NCBI GenBank assembly: GCA_003157055.1
Contig: PMIG01000071.1
Location: forward strand, 3,764 to 13,603
DNA length: 9,840 nt
Direction of reading: 5' to 3'
Origin: Bacteroidales bacterium
GTDB lineage: Bacteria; Bacteroidota; Bacteroidia; Bacteroidales; VadinHA17
The position numbers were made by a program, and so were the translations under genes. Under the pieces are notes generated by a model, which saw only the letters and a program-made list of their open reading frames with translations, did not search any database and had not been told where the DNA came from. Positions within the stretch are counted from its first letter, which is position 1; every line of letters begins with the position of its first letter. This document shows positions 5,325 through 9,840 of this stretch, piece after piece.

Positions 5325-7370
5325 TTAAAGCAGCTCCACGCTTCTCTTTACAAAAGTACTGAGCTCTTCGCCTTTCAGCATGTTGTTTGCCAGCATTGCA
5401 ATGTCGATAAGCTGTTTTACGATTTTGTTTTCTGAACCGTAAACTTCGAGAACCTCTTTTCTGGCATTTTCCAGATCGCCAAGTTCTTTCTTAAGCTTTT
5501 CGAGGTCATCTTTCTCAACCTGGCTTACTTCATCGGCTTTTTTCTTTTTCTGATCGCCTTCCATAAAAGCTATCTCTTCCTTTACCCTCTTCCTTTCAGT
5601 ATCATTGGCAGAAAGCTTATCGCCGTCAGCCGATTTCAGATCATCATTGATCTTTATAATTAAGCTGTGGTTGGGGTTGATAACAAGATTATAACTGTCG
5701 GGCAGTTCACCGTAAAAGTTCATTCCGCCGCCAATTGCCGACATATCCTTCATCCTCCTCATAAACTCTGACTGAGTGATTGTCACTGGTGCTTCATTCT
5801 CGTCAAGAGTTTCAAATACGACATTGAAGATATCTTTTGATTTTCCTTGTACTGTAAAGACACTCTTAAGGTCCTCCTTCTGATCCTCAGAAAGCTTCGA
5901 CTCTCTCATCTCTTCCTTCTGGATAAGCTTTTCAATTATATCCGAATCGACTCTTACAAACCTTGATGCAGTGAATTTAGATTCGAGGTGGTTTATTAAA
6001 TGAACATCAAGCTGCCCGTCCATGAGAAGGACATCATATCCCTTTTTCTTTGCCGTCTCGATGTATGAATACTGATCGGTTTTATTGGTAGAGTAAAGGT
6101 ATATCAGGTTTTTATTCTTGTCAGTCTGATTTTCCTTGATCAGCTTTTCGTACTCTTCGTATGTAAAATACTTATTATCAGTGTTCTTCAGAAGGGCAAA
6201 TTTTGAAGCTTTCTCATAGAATTTCTCTTCTGTGATCATTCCATAATCTATAAAAAGTTTCAGGTTATCCCATTTCTTCTCAAATTCACCGCGATCTTTT
6301 TTGAAGATCTCATTAAGCCTGTCGGCCACTTTCTTTGTAATATGAGCTGATATCTTCTTTACATTGGCATCGCTCTGAAGATAGCTTCTTGAAACATTTA
6401 GAGGTATATCAGGCGAATCGAGCACGCCATGAAGCAGCATCAGGAATTCAGGAACTATGCCCTCGACAGAGTCGGTAACAAATACCTGGTTGGAATAAAG
6501 CTGAATCTTATTCTTCTGAATCTCAATGTTGTTTTTTATTTTCGGGAAATATAGAATACCAGTCAGCTTGAATGGATAATCAACATTCAGGTGTATATAA
6601 AACAAAGGCTCATCTCCTGCAGGATACAGTTCCCTGTAAAATTTCAGATAATCCTCTTCCTTAAGATCCGCAGGTTTGAGTGTCCATGCCGGTCTGGTAT
6701 TGTTTATGATCTTATCCTTCCCGGTATCGACATATTTACCATCCTTCCACTCATGCTCTTTGCCGAACGCAATTTCAACCGGAAGGAATTTGCAATATTT
6801 TTTCAGGAGCTGTTCTATTTTGCTTTCCTCAAGAAAATCCTTCGAATCCTTGTCAACATGAAGTATCACGTCAGTTCCGCGGTTTTTCCTTTCAGCATCA
6901 TCAATTGAATATTCGGGGCTCCCGTCACATGTCCATTTTACAGCAGTGGCATTCTCCTGCCACGACCTGGTAATCACTTCAACCTTGTCGGACACCATGA
7001 ACGATGAATAGAATCCGAGGCCAAAGTGACCTATTAAAGTTGCAGTCTGTTCCTTGTATTTGTCGAGAAATTCGTTAGCACTTGAAAAGGCAATCTGGTT
7101 CAGATACTTATCTACTTCTTCCCTGGTCATTCCTATGCCGTTGTCAGATACCTTAATTGTTTTCTTTTTCTTATCTACTGAAACCCTGATAGTGGTATCG
7201 CCGACCTCGCCCTTATAATCGCCGGCAAGAACCATTGCATTTAGCTTCTGGGTTGCATCTACTGCGTTCGAGATCAGCTCGCGCAGAAATATCTCATGAT
7301 CAGAATAGAGGAATTTCTTGATTATCGGGAATATGTTCTCAGTTGTCACTCCAATTTTTCCGGTTTCCAT
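5325..7370 (-). CDS. htpG: Molecular chaperone HtpG (bacterial Hsp90)
   Basis: HtpG is the bacterial Hsp90, a cytosolic dimeric ATPase that helps client proteins fold. The N-terminal GHKL ATP-binding domain has EIFLRELISNAVDA (26-39, with E31 and N35 at the ATP site), DNGIGM (76-81) and GHFGLGFYSSFMV (114-126). The middle domain has the PLNVSRSYLQ motif (323-332), whose R328 corresponds to the catalytic arginine that contacts ATP phosphate. The C-terminal dimerisation domain ends with LANNMLKGEELSTFVKRS. At 681 residues it is longer than E. coli HtpG (624). Much of the excess is a lysine/glutamate-rich, probably coiled-coil insertion at about 580-645, between NPNHSLIIKI and the last helices; I recall such long forms from Bacteroidota. 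Its stop lies 7 nt from the cloverleaf repeat. The gene appears to be transcribed alone from the 149-nt gap upstream. Confidence 0.97.
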   Translation of the reverse strand: METGKIGVTTENIFPIIKKFLYSDHEIFLRELISNAVDATQKLNAMVLAGDYKGEVGDTTIRVSVDKKKKTIKVSDNGIGMTREEVDKYLNQIAFSSANEFLDKYKEQTATLIGHFGLGFYSSFMVSDKVEVITRSWQENATAVKWTCDGSPEYSIDDAERKNRGTDVILHVDKDSKDFLEESKIEQLLKKYCKFLPVEIAFGKEHEWKDGKYVDTGKDKIINNTRPAWTLKPADLKEEDYLKFYRELYPAGDEPLFYIHLNVDYPFKLTGILYFPKIKNNIEIQKNKIQLYSNQVFVTDSVEGIVPEFLMLLHGVLDSPDIPLNVSRSYLQSDANVKKISAHITKKVADRLNEIFKKDRGEFEKKWDNLKLFIDYGMITEEKFYEKASKFALLKNTDNKYFTYEEYEKLIKENQTDKNKNLIYLYSTNKTDQYSYIETAKKKGYDVLLMDGQLDVHLINHLESKFTASRFVRVDSDIIEKLIQKEEMRESKLSEDQKEDLKSVFTVQGKSKDIFNVVFETLDENEAPVTITQSEFMRRMKDMSAIGGGMNFYGELPDSYNLVINPNHSLIIKINDDLKSADGDKLSANDTERKRVKEEIAFMEGDQKKKKADEVSQVEKDDLEKLKKELGDLENARKEVLEVYGSENKIVKQLIDIAMLANNMLKGEELSTFVKRSVELL

Positions 7371-7415
7371 ATATATAAGCTTTAGATTTTACGATTTTTA
7401 TATGCCTCTCTCTTT

Positions 7416-7447
7416 CAAAAGATGTGCCACAGAAAATAACTGACAAA
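7416..7447 (-). promoter_or_regulatory. Candidate htpG promoter
   Basis: On the - strand a -33-like TTTG (complement of 7444-7447) is followed after 20 bp by ATCTTTTG (complement of 7416-7423). The latter keeps the TTTG half of the TAnnTTTG -7 consensus but not the TA. The spacing is right for Bacteroidetes sigma-A. The transcript would start near 7408, giving a leader of roughly 40 nt. No CIRCE-type inverted repeat (HrcA site) is visible. Confidence 0.3.
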
Positions 7448-7519
7448 TAGTCACAACTTCAGAATAAAACCAATATGTGGTTTTCCGATGATAATATATA
7501 TTGACGCGAGGGATAGGAA

Positions 7520-8038
7520 TCAGAAATATCCCGGAAACCTGATATATGCAACCAAAACTGCGATAGCCGACAGGATCAGGAAACCAAAGAGGAACCAGAG
7601 CGAAAAGTTTCTTCTCTTCTTAAAAATGGCAATACTGTGTTCGCTGATAATCTTTTTTACTGCATTGTGAAGCCTCAGTATTGTATTGGAATTCCTGGGA
7701 ATATAAGCATCTACGTTAAACCTGACAACTTTTTTAAGATCTTCCATTTTATCGCCCGGGACCAGAAGAATGAGACCGGTACTTTGATCTATCCTTTTTA
7801 TTTCCATCGTCATTTCGTCAATAATCTGGAATTGCTCCTTCGCATCAGGTACTCCTATGATCGCAACCTTGCATGAGCTGTTATCAGACTCCATATTGCA
7901 CTGATTCAGAAAATCCTGTTTTGCGTGGAACGATAGCACCTCATACTGAGCTCCATCAGAAAATCTTTTCCTGACATCTTCGGTAAAAGTCCGATGGTCG
8001 TCATAGCATAATAATGTGGTAAGTAATTTTGCAGTCAT
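7520..8038 (-). CDS. Tail-anchored protein with degenerate response-regulator receiver domain
   Basis: Using the ATG at 8038, this is a 172-residue protein that opens like a receiver domain: a KLLTTLLCYDDHRTF strand whose D13-D14 match the acidic Mg-binding pair. The third strand reads VAIIGVPD, with glycine (G62) where the phospho-accepting aspartate is expected. The usual threonine after strand 4 (LILLVPG) and the lysine after strand 5 (DAYIPR) are also absent. It therefore looks like a pseudo-receiver that is not phosphorylated in the normal way. A basic patch (KKRR, 140-143) precedes one C-terminal membrane helix (~145-166) and the short tail RFPGYF, predicting a tail-anchored protein with the receiver in the cytoplasm. 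Alternative starts at 8080 and 8086 overlap the preceding gene by 23 and 29 nt. It is the last gene of the right-hand operon. Partner and role are unknown. Confidence 0.75.
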   Translation of the reverse strand: MTAKLLTTLLCYDDHRTFTEDVRKRFSDGAQYEVLSFHAKQDFLNQCNMESDNSSCKVAIIGVPDAKEQFQIIDEMTMEIKRIDQSTGLILLVPGDKMEDLKKVVRFNVDAYIPRNSNTILRLHNAVKKIISEHSIAIFKKRRNFSLWFLFGFLILSAIAVLVAYIRFPGYF

Positions 8039-8057
8039 GGCAATAAGTGTATTCCTG

Positions 8058-8888
8058 TTACTTTTTTTTATTTCTTGCATCAACATTGGAAGTGAACCTC
8101 CAGAACCCCTTTTTAAAGGTATATCCGTCGTAATAGTAATCCGAACCCATAAGCTTTGCTTCATTCTTCTGATCACCTGAAATGGATGCAAGATGGTCAA
8201 AGACAACAGTTTTGGGAGAGAGCATACGAAGGGTTATCACTCCTTCGGAGAAGTATTCTATAACAACACGTGATGACAATTTTTCATCCTTTCTGAGACA
8301 ATTGTTTCCGAAGATAATATCTCCTCCGGGAGTGAATGTCATTACATCGATTATCTTTCTTGTTGTCGTCGAGTTTCCATAATCAATTCCAAGAATCAGG
8401 TAATGAGTCTCATTGTCTTTTTTAAATTGCTGCAGGGAATAATAGAGTGCTCCATACCAATCCTTTTCCGAATATGTTCTGTCCGAAGCCGGACCCTCCT
8501 CCCTGTTCTCACCGGTAAGCTTATGTACCTTGTTCATCTCTCCATGGGCACCCTTCCTGATAATATAGCAGAAATACTTGTTCCCGCTCTCCCTGAGGAT
8601 GAGGTTCCAGGTTATGATCTTAACCTTTGAATCGGAAGAAACAATCTGGCCCAGGTACCTGAGGCCGGAGAATTTATGGGTAAACACGGAATCTGAAGCA
8701 GCGTAGCTGTCAATGATCACCTGGACAGAATCGTTCAGCCGTATCCTTTCGCTATCATCATTTGTATTGAGTATCCTTCTGAAGAGACTTTCCAGCAAAA
8801 CATGAGTGTCAGGTGAAGCTGCCTTGCTATTTGCCTGTGGTATGAAGAAAAGAAAAGCTGATATTATAATAAAGGAGTATCTTCTCAT
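8058..8888 (-). CDS. Exported protein of unknown function
   Basis: This 276-residue protein is not recognised as a named family, though its ending (YYYDGYTFKKGFWRF, then DVDAR near the C-terminus) resembles uncharacterised Bacteroidota proteins I recall. Residues 1-23 form a clear Sec signal peptide: MRRYS, a hydrophobic run IIISAFLFFIP, then SKA before a likely cleavage at 23/24. There is no lipobox cysteine, so it is probably periplasmic or carried to the outer membrane rather than lipidated. The mature part is a mix of predicted strand and helix, with a tryptophan/tyrosine-rich middle (SEKDWYGALYYSLQQF). Its ATG overlaps the stop of the upstream aminotransferase as ATGA (8885-8888), which indicates translational coupling. 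The pseudo-receiver gene follows directly. A run of eight A just before its TAA stop makes the C-terminus lysine-rich. Confidence 0.83.
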   Translation of the reverse strand: MRRYSFIIISAFLFFIPQANSKAASPDTHVLLESLFRRILNTNDDSERIRLNDSVQVIIDSYAASDSVFTHKFSGLRYLGQIVSSDSKVKIITWNLILRESGNKYFCYIIRKGAHGEMNKVHKLTGENREEGPASDRTYSEKDWYGALYYSLQQFKKDNETHYLILGIDYGNSTTTRKIIDVMTFTPGGDIIFGNNCLRKDEKLSSRVVIEYFSEGVITLRMLSPKTVVFDHLASISGDQKNEAKLMGSDYYYDGYTFKKGFWRFTSNVDARNKKK

Positions 8889-9840
8889 AAAGGTTTTATA
8901 TTTTTATCTGCTTCGTCGAGTAAAACCTTAAAACGGCTGCAGGCATCAGTTATTTCATCGTTACTTATTATTAGCGGAGGGGCTATCCTGACTGCGTCGG
9001 GGCAAAAGAGAAAATAATCGAGTACCAGTCCATGCTCAGGAGCGTGGGATATTGCCCAATTCACAGCTTCCTGTGTTTTTAACTGAACAGCAAGAAGAAG
9101 TCCTTCGCCCCTGATCTCTTTTATAAGAGGATGAAGAAGTTCTTTCCTGAAGATGGCAGATTTTGATTCGCATAACGAAACGAGGTTCCCATCTATTATT
9201 ACTCCAAGCGATGCGAGTCCCGCTGCACAGCAAACAGGATGGCCGCCGAAAGTAGTAATATGCCCCAGTGGAGGGTTTGAAATTAGCGACGACATTATTT
9301 CATTCGAGGATATAAAAGCTCCGAGCGGCATTCCTCCTCCCAGTGCTTTTGCAAGAACCAGTATATCCGGAACAACACCGAACTTTCCGATAGCAAACAT
9401 CTTGCCAGTTCTGCCAAACCCGGTCTGCACTTCATCGAAAACAAGAAGTGCACCGGTCTTTGAGCACCTTTGCCTGATATCCTCAAGGTAACCTGCAGCA
9501 GGGTAAATGACACCAGCTTCGGCCTGGACGGGCTCAATCACTACGCAGGCTGTCCTTTCATCAATAATATTGAGTGCTTCAAAATCGTTGAAAGGGATCT
9601 CCCAGGTATCAGGTAACAGTGGCCTGAAGGCATTCCTGTATATCTCGCTGCCCTGGATGCTCATGGCAGCATGCGTACTTCCGTGATAAGAATTTGTAAA
9701 ATAGATTATTTTGCTCCTTCCGGTGAATTTCTTTGCCAGCTTAAGTGCTCCCTCAATCGCTTCGCTGCCCGAGTTGACAAAGTAACAGCTGCCAAGGGAA
9801 CCCGGCAGAATGGATGCAAGACGTTCGGCATATTTTACCT
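8885..9840 (-). CDS. Class III PLP-dependent aminotransferase, N-terminus cut by right edge
   Basis: This is a fold-type I, class III aminotransferase of the acetylornithine/ornithine aminotransferase type. The frame stays open to the window edge, giving 317 visible residues; the ATG at 9664 is internal. Numbering from the edge, FVNSGSEAIEGALKLAK (20-36) forms part of the PLP phosphate site, YHGSTHAA (51-58) is the family helix start, EPVQAEAGV (102-110) and FDEVQTGFGRTG (134-145, with D135 contacting the PLP nitrogen) follow, and K164 in LAKALGGGMPLGA is the Schiff-base lysine. TFGGHPVCCAAGLA follows further on. About 80 N-terminal residues are missing relative to the usual ~400. Substrate is not determined: ArgD, RocD and several omega-aminotransferases share these motifs, and no arginine-pathway gene is in view. 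It overlaps the exported-protein gene by 4 nt. Confidence 0.9.
   Translation of the reverse strand, partial: VKYAERLASILPGSLGSCYFVNSGSEAIEGALKLAKKFTGRSKIIYFTNSYHGSTHAAMSIQGSEIYRNAFRPLLPDTWEIPFNDFEALNIIDERTACVVIEPVQAEAGVIYPAAGYLEDIRQRCSKTGALLVFDEVQTGFGRTGKMFAIGKFGVVPDILVLAKALGGGMPLGAFISSNEIMSSLISNPPLGHITTFGGHPVCCAAGLASLGVIIDGNLVSLCESKSAIFRKELLHPLIKEIRGEGLLLAVQLKTQEAVNWAISHAPEHGLVLDYFLFCPDAVRIAPPLIISNDEITDACSRFKVLLDEADKNIKPL

Noticed and set aside
6591..6908. 105-residue frame on the + strand inside htpG
   Set aside because: It lies wholly antisense to a strongly conserved htpG coding region and has no recognisable domain or start signal.
7371..7519. CIRCE/HrcA operator upstream of htpG
   Set aside because: No TTAGCACTC-N9-GAGTGCTAA-like inverted repeat is present.
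7488..7670. 60-residue frame on the + strand opposite the end of the pseudo-receiver gene
   Set aside because: Most of it is the antisense of the membrane-tail coding region, and nothing supports a gene.
8087..8206. N-terminal extension of the pseudo-receiver gene up to 8206
   Set aside because: These bases encode the conserved C-terminus of the exported protein in another frame, and the extension has no domain features.
8885..9664. Aminotransferase starting at the ATG at 9664
   Set aside because: The frame continues to the right edge and encodes the conserved NSGSEAIEGALKLAK and YHGSTHAA motifs, so 9664 is internal.
1..9840. CRISPR array, phage, insertion sequence or defence island
   Set aside because: There are no regularly spaced direct repeats, no transposase, integrase or structural phage genes, and no toxin or nuclease motifs in any coding frame.

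Overview
The window reads as ordinary chromosomal sequence from a member of the Bacteroidota, probably a Bacteroidales-like lineage. Supporting signs are: gene starts without Shine-Dalgarno sequences; perfect matches to the Bacteroidetes sigma-A -7 element TAnnTTTG upstream of all three + strand genes whose starts lie in the window; a long HtpG with a charged insertion near its C-terminus; and a membrane-anchored protein of unknown function that I recall from Bacteroidota genomes. No phage, transposase, CRISPR array, rRNA or tRNA was seen. Base composition looks even by eye, apart from a few very GC-rich intergenic palindromes.

Layout. Positions 1-399 (+) are the C-terminal end of ATP-dependent PEP carboxykinase, followed by plsY (448-1089, +), the phospholipid-synthesis acyltransferase. 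A convergent gap leads into a lemA-htpX pair on the - strand (2709 to 1176), encoding a membrane-anchored helical protein and an M48 membrane metalloprotease. A divergent promoter region (2710-2825) precedes a nitroreductase (2826-3377, +). It converges on a class I aspartate aminotransferase (3408-4601, -). A divergent gap then precedes a conserved membrane-anchored protein (best start 4711, to 5232, +), which converges on htpG (5325-7370, -), the Hsp90 chaperone. From 7520 to the right edge lies a - strand operon: a class III PLP aminotransferase (cut by the edge), an exported protein of unknown function joined to it by a 4-nt ATGA overlap, and a tail-anchored protein with a degenerate response-regulator receiver domain.

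The genes are mainly housekeeping: central carbon metabolism (PEPCK), lipid synthesis (PlsY), membrane and protein quality control (HtpX, LemA, HtpG) and amino-acid transamination. The less understood material is of two kinds. First, the operon at the right edge puts an aminotransferase, a secreted orphan protein and a membrane-tethered pseudo-receiver under apparently common expression. Second, all three convergent gene pairs are separated by GC-rich inverted-repeat DNA. Two of these gaps hold copies of one short repeat. The third holds a 75-nt nest of inverted repeats that can fold as a four-way cloverleaf but is not a tRNA.

I did not find a clear new multi-gene system such as a defence island. 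The repeats and the pseudo-receiver operon are the parts most worth a second look.
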